Shown one piece after another: positions 22,935-34,352 of a stretch of 64,000 nucleotides of DNA. The notes under the pieces are model-generated. The model did not search any database. It had not been told where the DNA came from and worked only from the letters and a program-made list of their open reading frames with translations. Source of the DNA: Heliocybe sulcata. Its lineage: Eukaryota > Basidiomycota > Agaricomycetes > Gloeophyllales > Gloeophyllaceae. Where the stretch lies: contig ML213507.1 of the NCBI GenBank assembly GCA_004369045.1, positions 765,361-829,360 on the forward strand. The letters are read 5' to 3'. The translations under genes were made by a program, and so were the position numbers. Each line of letters starts with the position of its first letter. Positions within the stretch are counted from its first letter, which is position 1.

Positions 22935-25011
22935 TCACGGGGCAGCCTCCTTAAGGGCCGAGTCGACTATCTCAGCCATTCCGATAACTCCCTCTTCCTC
23001 CAGAGTTCGTCCCACCAGTTGCACCGCAATGGGTGCATTCTTGAAAGTTGCAGGGTCATCTAAAGAGCGCAATATATGAGCTACAACAGAACACCGCGCG
23101 CCTCACAACCACTTACACAGATGGTAGTTCACCTCGTCTTCCTTGCTGAGGAACTGATGGGGAGGTACTTTCGCGTCCATGGTTTCGTCCACTTTAGATA
23201 CCGGTATCACGAGAGCGGTATAATCCAACCCGTTCCACACTGTCGTATACGCCGCACTCCTGATAGATAGTCAGCCACGCCGCAAGCAAACAGCAATCTT
23301 GACGACACGCACCGATTCTTCCCATGAGGCGGGGCCGCATATGCCGCAACAGGCGCAATGATCGCGTCCACGGGTCGTCCAGTGCCCGTCTTCTCCGCCG
23401 TCGCCTCCCAGTGATCCAGATACTCCTTCCGCAGCTCCCGCTTCTTCAGGTGCAGCTGCCAGAGTCGGTACGCGGAGACCGTCTCGCTATTCGATGGGCG
23501 GAAGCCGCTCTCGACGACGCTGTCGTCGTCCTCGGCCATGGTCGCCAGGACGGGCTCGCCCGTCGGCTGTGTGGTGACGCTGTAGTCCTCGACGGCTCCG
23601 GCTGCCCAGATTGCGCCCAGGGTGTCGACGACCTCCTTGTGTTTTAATGGCACCCAGTCGATCACTGAGGTGATGTGAGACACAGATATCACTGCACCGA
23701 TGACTTCACCTTACCTTTGTGTCCCTTCGCCTGCAGCGCTTTTCTAACAGTCTCTAGTCCCCTGATGATCGGCGGATGCGGCTTCACCCACCCATCGTCC
23801 CACAGCACCGCGAAACACATCTCCTTGCCGCCGCCGTGCTCTTTGAGCTCGTACGCCTCCTGGTCCCACTTCTTCCGCACGCAGAGCGGGTCGAGGCGCC
23901 ACGGCTCGGACGCGACGACGGCCTGCGTGAACAGCTTCAAGCCGGAGACGGAGTTCGCGAGGGGCCCGAAGACGGATGGGACGGAGTCCTGGCCTTGCAT
24001 GGAGTTGACGGCGCCCTCGTAGGGGATGCGGTGGTACGAGGGCCGCAGGCCGTAGGTTCCGCAGAAGGCTGAAGGGATGCGGACGGAGCTGTATGCCGGT
24101 TTAGATATGGGTTTGACCTGATTGGAATGCTGCTTACCCTCCAATGTCACTCCCGACGCCGAGAGGGCTGCCGCGCAGGGCTACGAGGGCGCCTTCTCCG
24201 CCACTGGAACCACCGCAGGTTAAGAGACGGTTATACGGGTTCACAGTCCTCCCAAATACGTTGTTGAATGATTCTGGCCACTACTATGTATGGGTTGGTG
24301 TCTTCATAGGATGAGGCAGGACGCACCATCAACGTCTGGGGTACATTCGTGCGTACAAACGGCACAGCGCCGCACTTGTAGAGCACCTCGACCAGGGCAG
24401 CGTCTCGGTCCGCGTACTTGCCGATCCAAGACACATATCCTATTCCGCAGTCCCCTGAACGTTCAACACTTCCAAAATGCTAAGGGCGACGTACCCATAG
24501 TCGTCTCCAAACCCTTGATGCAGATTTGATCCTTCAGCGACATCGGGAGGCCGTGTAAAGGGCCCATGGGTTTCCCCTTTTCCTTGAGATATGCATCAAG
24601 TTCTGCTGCTCGTGCTAATGCGCGTTCCACGAATATTTCGGTAAGGCAATTGGTCTATTTGTGACCAAGATCAGGCGGCAGTCTTTGCATACTCCAGGAT
24701 GAACTCACCAACTTCTGAGCGATGATAGCCCTCTTATAGAATGCCGTCGTTACTTCCACACTAGACCACTCTTCGCTTGCGAGCTTCGCCAACAAGACCT
24801 GAACGTCAATAGTATTTGTGATCTCTCTCTCCTGCTCGCTCAGCAGTTCCGTGCACTGGTCTGGAATACCAGAAACATCGAGAGTGTCTGGGGAAGGGAT
24901 GTGAGGTTCGATGAGGGGTAACCAGTCGGCAGGGATGGACGCTTGCTGCCTAGCGCGCTTGTCATCTACGAGTGCTTTCCAGGTCGGCGGTGAGGGTACT
25001 TCGGTCGACAT
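22935..25011 (-). CDS. Amidase (acetamidase-type, amidase signature family)
   Basis: The start MSTEVPSPPTWKALVDDKR is followed by about nine exons ending GMAEIVDSALKEAAP. The amidase-signature catalytic parts are visible: the Lys motif GLPMSLKDQICIKG near 24520 and the Gly/Ser loop GGSSGGEGALVALRGSPLG near 24190, which provide the cis-Ser and nucleophilic Ser. C-terminal block APVAAYAAPPHGKN and VWNGLDYTALVIPVSKVDE also fit. Such enzymes hydrolyse amides to carboxylate and ammonia; fungal acetamidase and formamidase-like members use small amides as a nitrogen source. Substrate cannot be told from sequence. No signal peptide, so probably cytosolic. The gene is convergent with muskelin and divergent from gluconokinase. 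Confidence 0.9.
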
Positions 25012-25945
25012 TGAGATGGCCTATGGGCAGAATCAAGGATGGCACGATGAGTTGTGCCTCCTTCGGTGACATAATCTCTCGCTGAGATAAGAAGACGCAA
25101 GCCGATATCCCTACAGCAGATAGGCATTGTGGGTAGTTTACCCAGGGATGGACCGAATGTTGGATATCACTTTTGCCGCCAAACGGGAAGGACGCGGGGT
25201 GCCAGATGCGAAAAATGAACATCTTGACTTGATTGAGTTCTGAAGAATGATAAATGATAGCACGGCGGTGGAAGGGAGTAGACTCGGACAAGACTCGGAT
25301 TTGTTCCGCGCCACAGGTGCGCCCACACGCCGCTTTTTGTATTGGACTGGTCGAAGACTCGCAATACGTACGTGCGGACTGCTGACCGGTGAAGATCTTA
25401 AATAATAAAGTCGAATGCGACTATAAAGGTAAGACTCCTTAGCAGTGCAGTTGTGCCTTTTACCAGTAAGCGCACCAGCGCTTGCGTGGCTGGCACCGGG
25501 TTTGTACTCTTGCAGGATAGCGGAGACGGGCTGAAAGTATTGTGGTCGCGGAAAAGAGGAAAATTGTGCAGAGAGTAAGTCCCGCTTTATATATGCACAA
25601 ACTTATGCAGGCGAATAGAAACTGGAATCGACGAAGTACCCAATGCGGCAAGTCGCCAACCCGTTTAGGAGCTCTAGTCTGCTCTGTTCTCACGAACCCA
25701 GCCACAATTGTGGCTGACCAACCGTGTTGTGGCTCGTGCTCGGGCCGGTCATGCCGCTAACACCATCGGCGTACTGTCCGATGTTACCCCATCTCGTTCA
25801 CCTCTGCGTTCCTCCGTCTCTCCAGCTGCGCTTGTTCAGACTACCACGAACATAGAACCATAGGACGTACAAACAGTCCACAGGCTACTTCTCCGTGACT
25901 GTATCTCCATCCTCGCTAGACCTATCGATAAATTAGACTGTAATC
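25012..25945. other. Long divergent upstream region
   Basis: Between amidase (-) and gluconokinase (+) lie 934 bp with no coding signal that I can support. It must contain both promoters. No TATA box or repeat stood out. Confidence 0.4.
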
Positions 25946-26627
25946 ATGGCGGACAAGGACGTGCCTCAACCCAAGGAGAACCATCCCATGCTTATAGTAG
26001 TCATGGTTCGTCATGAAGCTCGTCCTAGCAAGCAAGATGCTCATAGCATGATAGGGCGTCTGCGGTACGGGCAAGACGACACTCGCTACCGCCATATCGA
26101 AACATCTCGGAATGCCTTACATCGAGGGTGACGACCTACATCCGAAAGCTAACATCGACAAGATGTCTGCCGGTCACCCTCTCAATGACGCCGACCGTGA
26201 ACCCTGGCTCGAGCTCATCCGCACGACCACGGAACACATCGCAGTTGAACAGGAGACCGACGAGGCCCACACGAGCAGACGAGGGATCGTCGTAACGTGT
26301 TCGGCATTGAAGAAATACTACCGCGACATCCTGCGGGGGACATACAAGCCAAAGTCCCTGCCTGACCATTTGGACCCACCACATCCGAAAACGTTGCCAA
26401 CGTATTTCGTGTTTATCAAGGGCGATCGGGAGTTGCTGAAGGACCGGATGGAGAAGCGAAAAGGGCACTATATGAAGGTAGGAATGCTGGACAGTCAGTT
26501 GAGGGATCTTGAGAGTCCGGAGGGTGAGGACGGGGCGGTCGTGGTGCATGCGGAAGACTCTACGGAGAAGCAGTTGGCTGACGCCCTGGAGGGCCTGGGG
26601 AGGTTAGCGGGGCCATTAGAGACATAG
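25946..26627 (+). CDS. Gluconokinase
   Basis: Two exons (25946-26005, 26055-26627) encode 210 residues. The P-loop GVCGTGKTT spans the intron junction and is followed by GDDLHPKANIDKMSAGHPLN, DADREPWL and the later VVTCSALKKYYRDILRG, the standard gluconate-kinase blocks. KGDRELLKDRMEKRKGHYMK matches the lid region. The enzyme phosphorylates D-gluconate to 6-phosphogluconate with ATP, feeding the pentose phosphate pathway in the cytosol. Length is near the family norm of about 190-210. Intron 1 has the donor GTTCGT, less common than GTANGT. It converges on the CLC gene 272 bp downstream. Confidence 0.95.
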
Positions 26628-26899
26628 AGCTCAGTGCAATGGGCATATAAAGGAGCGCGAAGTATCTTATTCTTATGTATGCTTGAAGAATGACAAGGGA
26701 ACTGTAGACATCAGTATCTGTCCAGAGCTGCGGGAATGAGCACATTCATACAACTGCACGTTGAAGTCTCACCACACTGGCACAAAGGGACGAGCATATG
26801 GACCAGTCCTTCTTGGAAGCGGGAGAGTTCGAGTGTCCATCCAAATGCAAATGCACAACAGTGAAGAAGCCGAACAATATTAATTCCAAAACGAATAAG

Positions 26900-29800
26900 T
26901 TACCGCCGGAAAATCCGGATGATCCTCTGGCACCACGACACAATCGTCTCCTCCACTTGCATAATCCACGCCCAGACCTCTTCGAGGACAGCGTCGATCC
27001 CACCGCGATCATCCCACGACTCGCTCTCCTGCTTCTCAGTCATCATGAAGCGCAAGACATCTTTGACCGTGACGAGTCCCACAAGCGTTCCTCGGTCCTC
27101 TACCAGTATGACGCGAGGGCTGAAGGGCCGGGCATCAAGCTAAGATCTGGTAGGAAGCGAGGAGAGACTCACCCAAGTCTCTTGAACATTTGCATCGTAA
27201 TCTCCAGCGGAAGTTGAGGAGAGACAGTAATAGGCGTCTGGTCGGTATCGTCAGTTCCTCGCAATTCGTGGTATGCTAGACATACTTACTTGATTCACCC
27301 ATGGCCAGAGATTGAGAACGTGGTCTGACGCCGTGCTATGGATGATCTCTTCAGCCGAGTCTTCGTCGAGGCCAATGGCAGGTGCGGATGTGATCCCGAG
27401 GGTATCCAACTGCCCCTCAGCGTTCCTCTCCGCAGCGAACGAACATGGGGTTTGCAGAGAAACGCGCCGCATTTGCTGAGCCTTGTCTGAGGGAAATGAA
27501 CACGTCAAGATTGCATGCACCGAGTAGGAGCAAATCAACAACAATCACCTATCACATAACGTAGCTCCGGCCTTCCTATATACCCAACTAAAGTGCGGGC
27601 AGAGGCGGAGGATACAATAGGATAGCCCTGGACTTTCGTGTCCACCAGAATCCGTTCTGCAGCGCAAGTCATTACTATCCTGCATATCGTGATCGACTAC
27701 ATACTCACCAAGGTCTGCCACAGTTAACCCGGAGACAGACAAGGTATGAAGGTCGGTCGTCATGACCCGTGACACTGCAGGTACTTAACGCAGAAACCTC
27801 AGGTTTCATAGCAAACACATACCTGACGCATTGAACGCATGATCCTCTTTCTCTAGGAACGGGAACCCGTTGAACCGTATCATCTCGTCTGCGATGCCGC
27901 GTACATTCAAAAAGTCTCCTACGGCTTTTGTGACCAACAGGACGATCTGGCCGACACTTGTGAGAGACAATCAAAGGGAGTGAGAGACACGGACGCACCA
28001 TAGTCGGCAAGATGTATGTGAGGGCACCCGTCAGCTCGAACATAATGACCACGACAGTCACGGTGATCCGCATGACGCCGCTGCAGGACCGTCTCCATCA
28101 GCCGCCGCGCAGCTAAAGAGGTGCATACGTACCTCAGCGCAGCTGCAGCTCCAAGAAAGGCATACGTGCCCGGTGTGATACACGGTACATCAGGCTGGCA
28201 GAAGGCAAATATACCCGATGTCGGATATGCCCTGTGGATCGAATCAGGTTTGAGCTTCCGGGAAGCTGGAGGCAGCTCACTGATACATCGCTTTGACCAT
28301 AATCCCGACCATTCGCCCGAACGTCGCCCCGATGGCCATGGAAGGGACGAAGATACCAGCGGGCACCTTGGCGCCGTACGAGATCACGACGAACCCGATC
28401 CGGATTGCAGTAGCCAGAAGCAAGGAGTTAACCATGGGCCACTGGAATGCCGATCTGTACATGCACGTCCAAAAACTCGCAAGCTATGTTGGAATGGAAT
28501 AACGCACTTGCACAAATTATCGTAATCGCCGCCGCTCTCGCATTCCCGGAACAAGATGGCCATCATCTCCGTCATGTCGACGCGCAGGAATCGGTTGAAG
28601 TAGCCAACCATGGCAGTGAGCGTGGCGAGCGTGACCGCTTCGGCTACACCGTGGCTCGCGAGGTGCTTCCGGCGGAACGCAGCAACTTGAAGGTTGAACT
28701 TCACCATGAACGCGCCGTATAGACCCTTTGTAATATCTGAAGGTCAGTTAAAGTGCATGTATATGCCATGCGTACTTACACCGAAGATACCGAGGATGAC
28801 AAAGAAGATAATCTCGAAGAAGTGCCAGTCCCTGTCGTAGGTGACCTGGAACAATACGAGTTTGCCCGTCCTGAAAGGATTCATTGCCTACGCCACTGAT
28901 GTCAGGACCTCGAGGCAATGTCTACGTAGTTTGGCTTACAGATAACGTCACGGTTGCGACTAACGCGCAGAAGAAACTACGCCACATTGTTTTTATACTG
29001 AATGTATGACTCATTTCCTATTCAAAACCGTGTCCAACGTCGTGTAGTGAAGTACGTAAGTAAGAGCTTACCTCGATAGAAAACAGCACTCCGCCAATCG
29101 GTGAGCCGAACGCCACCGCGACCCCTGCTGCGCTCGCAGCAGTCAGGATCTCCCGCTTCTTGCCTGACAATATTATAAATATTAGGTATCAAAGCAAACG
29201 CATAAGCTTACCTTCACTACGCGAGAATCGACTAGACAGGCTGGCCATAACATTGCCAATACAACATGCCACATGAACCGAAGGACCTTCTTTCCCGACA
29301 GACAGGCCTGATGCGATGACTAACGGCTGCCAGGAGTGAGTGGAAGCACAGCGCGGCACAGAAAATAGACGTACTAGAGTCAGACTCTTGATGAGAAGCG
29401 TCACGAGCCCTAGGAATCCTTTCATTATAAACCCTGCTAAGATACATTTGATTTCTGATATTCCTGAACCCGCAGCATATTTCGCCAAGGACCTGACAAG
29501 ATGTGCTGCACCAAAAGAGAACATGCTCTGGGTGAAGATGAGTGGGAACACGAATATCGGCTGACTTGCGACGCACCGCGAAGAGAACGTAGATCAACCA
29601 CCTGGCAGCCGTGACGGTACTCCATGGATGCCAGGAATCGCACGGATTGTCTTCATCCCCTTCCACTTCCCAGCAGCAGAATTGTTGGTTCAGCCACCAT
29701 CCGTCGGAGCAGTAACCCATCTTCAAATCGGACAGCCATTCCGTGATGACTGATATTAAGGCGGCATTGACCCCGATACCGATACCTTCACGCAAAGTTA

Positions 29801-30406
29801 GACGATACACGAGACAAAGCAACGTCACAGTACGCACCTACAAGGGTAACCACGAACCAACTTTGGCCAGCATGCAGGACATGCCTGAGCTTTGACCATA
29901 GCCACGCAGCAGTAACCTCTCCTCGAGGTCCTCGACGATGCAAGTCCGCCTCTTGGTTCGCCCTAATCCGTCTATTCCGTTCGATAATCGAGTCCTGTAT
30001 CCAGTCTGTTGGGATGGCCACCGCTCGAACTCGTCGACTTCCGTACTAACAATGGTAGTTCACGCGCCTATGGTAGTGAAGTCTTCATAATTCCTGACGA
30101 AATATTCAGCATACGTGCGAGCTTACGGACAAATTAGACTCACTTGGTATGGTAGAATTCCTCGTCCTGAATGTGTCCATTGAGGTCATCCATGAACGGA
30201 GCATGCGAATGCCCGACTCGACGATCTCGCGTGGGGAGGAGAGCTAACACCTTCTCCGTGTGGCGGTGCAATCTCGCATCTTCCTGCCTGCCATCTGACA
30301 CTGACAATCACGTTGAACTTGGGCGAGAGAGTGGGAATGGGTATAAATACTGGGGATCCGAGTAGGATGCGTCTGACGACGAGCGCTCCTTCCTGCTATC
30401 TATCAT
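26900..30406 (-). CDS. CLC chloride/proton transporter
   Basis: Many exons encode a CLC protein of intracellular type (Gef1, CLC-3/5 branch). Visible motifs are FTTIDWIQDS before the first helix, [20 protein letters not shown] with the gating Glu, [13 protein letters not shown] with the second (proton) Glu position, and [17 protein letters not shown]. Two CBS regions close the protein, the last containing [15 protein letters not shown]. Having both glutamates favours a 2Cl-/H+ exchanger of Golgi, endosome or vacuole membranes. The conserved FTTI/DWIQ junction requires a GC-AG intron (30006-30067). The N-terminus is uncertain: an exon starting at 30406 and a 63-nt intron fit in frame, but Met at 30193 is a conservative alternative. 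If 30406 is right, the start overlaps that of the SDR gene. Confidence 0.92.
30342..30349 (+). promoter_or_regulatory. TATA box of the SDR gene
   Basis: A perfect TATAAATA lies 56 bp upstream of the SDR start codon. On the other strand the same bases are part of TATTTATA right after the proposed first CLC intron donor. Confidence 0.55.
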
Positions 30407-31825
30407 GGCGACAGTCTCAGACGAGGGTCTCCTCGCTTTCAGCAGCACGGCCAGAGACCAAGTGGTCCTGATCACTGGTAAGTAAACAGTGTACAAATGT
30501 GAGGAAATGCCCTTCTGATAGCCACATGCAGGGGGAGCTAAGGGCATAGGAAGGGAGGCAGCTGTTCTATTCGCCAAACATGGGTAAGGTCCTATCCATT
30601 TAGCTGGGCCTCACAATCATACTGAATCCCCTTAGCGCGAAAGTTGTCATCGGAGATATAGATCCAAATGCCGGCCACGATGTCGTAGACACTATCACGC
30701 GGGATGGAGGGTGCGTCTTAGTATCCCTCGGTACCTCCGTAGTATCCTAATCTTCAGATAGGGCAGCCATATACCAGAGATGCAATGTTCTGGAATGGGA
30801 TGACCTCGTCTCCCTATTCGAGAAAGCTATTGAAACATATGGACGTGTCAACTCAGTGGTAGGACCATTTCACTGGGATCTGCATGGCATTGCGCTGACA
30901 ACGAAATAGCTTCCGATAGCTGGAATAGCCACCGAGAAACCGTTTCCTAACATAGAGGTAGTGAACGGACGACCCGTCAAGCCCCAATTAACCACCCTCG
31001 ACATAAACCTCAGAGCTGTCATGCATAGTATGTCTTTAAGCCCTACTGTATAAGTTAATAGTTATAGACATCTCTCTTCAGCGACGCATATTGCATTTCA
31101 CTACTTCAAGAAAGATACGGCGGAGAGTGGTATGAAGTCCATAGTCTTTATGGCATCCATGGGTGCGTAATACCTCCAGTTTCTCCTCGCGCCCACTCAA
31201 CCGACACCGCGCAGCTTCATGGCAAGGGATCCCCGGCGTAGCCGAGTATAGCGCTGCTAAGCACGGAGTACTCGGGTTCATGAGGGCGATAGAGCCTATT
31301 TCCCAACTACAGGGCATCCATGTCGCTTCGGTTCATCCCTGGTTCGTCGGTACGTATAATTGTCATCTCTCCGAAACGTGTTAAGTGATAAATTTGAATT
31401 CAATGCAGATACCACGCTACTCCCCCTTGTGGTGAAGACAATCCTAGCCGGCATACCCAAAACACCCGTCGAGCGCGTCGCGTACGCGGTGTTCTACGCT
31501 GCAACCAACCCTGACTGGGCGAACCAAGGCAGCACGCTCCTCCTGCCCGACGACGGTCCCGTCCTACGCCTCAACAAGGAAGAGCTCAAGGAAGGCGTAT
31601 ACGGAATCATCAACAACCGTGCCCAGAGGGCTAAGCGGTGATTGCTGCCTCATTTAGTAGCGATGAACGAGACTGATTAATTGATTTTGCAGCACTGGCG
31701 AAGCTATACTCTCGTTTGCGGCCACCCTACGTGACCTGTGGAAGATCTTTGGGAAGGGCGTCATGGTGGCCATGTTATGCGCAGTTGCCGCGAGATGGGC
31801 CAGAGCCCGCTATCTTCGATCATGA
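30405..31825 (+). CDS. Short-chain dehydrogenase/reductase, tail-anchored
   Basis: About eight short exons starting [12 protein letters not shown]. The nucleotide-binding motif TGGAKGIG crosses the first intron, VVIGDIDPNAG gives the acidic strand-2 end (Asp favours NAD+), and the active site has VFMASM and YSAAKHG (Tyr and Lys). The usual NNAG motif reads LPIAG. After the domain, a last exon adds a hydrophobic stretch (GVMVAMLCAVAARWAR), a probable C-terminal membrane anchor. It resembles 15-hydroxyprostaglandin dehydrogenase-like fungal SDRs; the substrate is unknown. The gene is divergent from CLC with overlapping start codons, and its TATA box lies at 30342-30349. Confidence 0.88.
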
Positions 31826-32765
31826 GGCCTATGCGAACAAATATTATACCAGAAGTTACTACACCTATTGCAGCAAGCAAGGTAAGATATAGGGAGGTGC
31901 GATTGGTTTCGGATGACAAGTGTACTTAACCAGATGGATAGCATCTTCCGTCCTCGGTACCTATGCGAACATCCTGGGTACTCCAATCCTCGCCGCCTCG
32001 CGAAGGGAGACCGACTGATTAGCTCTGTTGAGAGCCGACTCTTCCATCGGCTTGTCCATTACCAAGCTTGGATATCATCGGTGAATCCGTCCAACCAATT
32101 CGCTGAAGCATTCTGTGGGTACTTTACGTCGGCTGCGGCATCGTGAAATAGTCTCGGCACATGTACGGCCACATCCTAAGAAAGCTCCCTTTTCGGATTT
32201 CCTGCACAGTTGTCAAGACCAGGACGTCCCGATGTTAACCACTGCTGTGCCATCCGCTCGGACTGCTCCGTAATAAAACAGAAGCATAAGCGCCTACAGT
32301 TCGAGGTACCGCCCTCAACAAATATCTGGAATATATCTACGTGTACTTAGCCGCAATATACTACCAGTGGGAACTCTTGAGCCTACGTGACGCGCAGGAA
32401 GACAGAGATTCAGTACTCAGTACTCAGTACTCCGATCTCAAAGTGTGAAGGAACGCCGAAACAAGCTCCAACCAATCCCAGATGCCACTTCCGCGTCTCG
32501 CTAAACAATCGCTAAATAAAGTAATTCTGGTTTCGCTTCGCCGTGCGGTTGCTGCTCTCCTTCTCCTCGTCGTCGCCATCGACATCGCACGCCCAGGCCA
32601 GTGATGGAAGGTCTCTCCCGAATAACGCCAGGTCGGGCGGGTCTACTGCCATTTCCCAACAACGTCGTCACCGGCCCCGAAAGATGATGTCACCTCCCTC
32701 ACCCATATAATCGGACAATTTTCTCCATTTCGCTCGTTATTCTCAACGGCGAGCTCGACGTAAAA
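31826..32765. other. Intergenic spacer
   Basis: No coding frame can be supported. A perfect triple direct repeat of CAGTACT lies at 32411-32431. The right end must hold the promoter of the membrane-enzyme gene. Confidence 0.4.
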
Positions 32766-34014
32766 ATGAGCGGGAACCGCACCTACCCACCACCGCCCTC
32801 GCTCAACCCGAACGGCCACGCGCCGCCTCTCAACCCCGACCCTTCCTTCCCGCCGCCGCCTAGGCCGACATGGCAGTCCTTCACCCGCCCCGTAGCGACG
32901 TCCTTTCTCTTGCACTCGGGGTTGTCTATTGGCACGCATGCGCTCGCGGCTGTGACGACTAACTATCGGTTGGACTCGAAGGATGTCATTTGGCCTGGGG
33001 CTATGTTGGTTGACGCCTGGTACCAAGCTGTTGGCTACCCGGTTATTTGGGAGGGAAGAGCTTTCGGGGATGTACTAGCTGGGTTCAGTTGGCGCGAGAG
33101 GTTAATCGTGAGTGTCTATGCGCCTGCCTCTCGCTCAAGATGGTTGACATAAGATTGTTGACTCGGTGGTAGCTGACTGGCATCACGACCCAATCCGCGC
33201 GTCTGATGTACCACCTCTGGAAACGCGCCTCCAAGCGCGGCTACGACGACCCTCGATACTCCAAATTCAAGAGCTCGCAGCCGAACTACTATTTCAAGTC
33301 GCTCTTTACAGAGTTCCTCCCCGAGGCACTGTGGAAGACGTTGATATGCATTCCGTTTACCTCGCCATTCCGGTAAACCTGCAAATCACCTGCATCTATA
33401 CTCTATAACTGACAATGACGGGTGCTGTAGACTTGCGCCCTCGCCTGATCGCCATGCTTCGTGGAATTGGACGGACTCGCTCGCTATTTTCTTGTGGACG
33501 GCCGGTACTGCTATGGAGGCACTCGCGGACTACCAGCTTCAGAAGGCGAAGAAGGCTGGCAAGACGCAGAACCAGTTGATGAAGGAAGGCGTCTGGAGCA
33601 TCGTCAGGCACCCCAAGTACGTCTCCATCCTGCATAACATAGACATGCAACTAATGCCCCATCAATCCCAGCTACCTCTCTAACATCCTGACGCACACCG
33701 CCTACCCACTCCTCCTGCTCTCCACGCCCTTCGCGCACCCGGTTCTCGCTCTGGGACCCATAGCCAACTACCTCTTCCTACGTTTTGTCGCTGGTGACAG
33801 GATGACCGAGCATTATCAGGAGCAGCACTACGAAGAGGTCGCGGATTACACGAAGCTGGAGGACCTGAAGGAGTACAAGAATACGCGGAATGCGGTGTGG
33901 CCTGGGGTGGACTCTGTGAAGCAGGGGTGGACGTATGCTGTGCTTGGATTGGGTGCAGCTGGAGTGTTGCTTGAGAGAGGTGTGAGGAGTTGGTATGCGC
34001 CGAGGGTGTTGTAA
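32766..34014 (+). CDS. DUF1295 / steroid 5-alpha-reductase-like membrane protein
   Basis: Four exons begin MSGNRTYPPPPSLNPNGH, with a proline-rich cytosolic leader of about 40 residues. Several hydrophobic segments follow. The C-terminal third carries the signature of the DUF1295/ICMT-like fold: SIVRHP followed by SYLSNI, then several hydrophobic residues and YLFLRFVAGDRMTEHYQEQHY, a cofactor-binding helix seen in steroid reductases and isoprenylcysteine methyltransferases. The protein probably sits in the ER membrane. The enzymatic reaction is not known for fungal members. Introns fall at about 33109, 33374 and 33617 with standard sites. Confidence 0.85.
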
Positions 34015-34352
34015 TTGCGATTTGGACTTGCTAATTGTATTATCTATCGCGGTTGCGAATAATGTATTGATAATGAGCTACTCGTTTCCTCCTTGCTTCT
34101 GCAGATTTCTCGAGATCTACTGCTGTAAGGTGAATTGTGCGTTTATATATCGAAGCACCATGCGATGCGAGGAGAATCCGTTGCCGATAATTGCACGATA
34201 GCAGTGGCTGTGCTCTGGATCTGTGGCTGTGTTATTGGATCTCCACCAGATCATCCATCGTCATGCAGGGGTGCCGCAGCAGTGTTCCTTGTACTTAAGA
34301 GAGCTCACAGCTAGCTGCGACATTCACAGAGCTCTCCATCTACGCTTCCAAC
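34015..34352. other. Intergenic spacer
   Basis: Short gap between two tandem plus-strand genes. Nothing recognised beyond AT-rich 3' flank. Confidence 0.4.
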
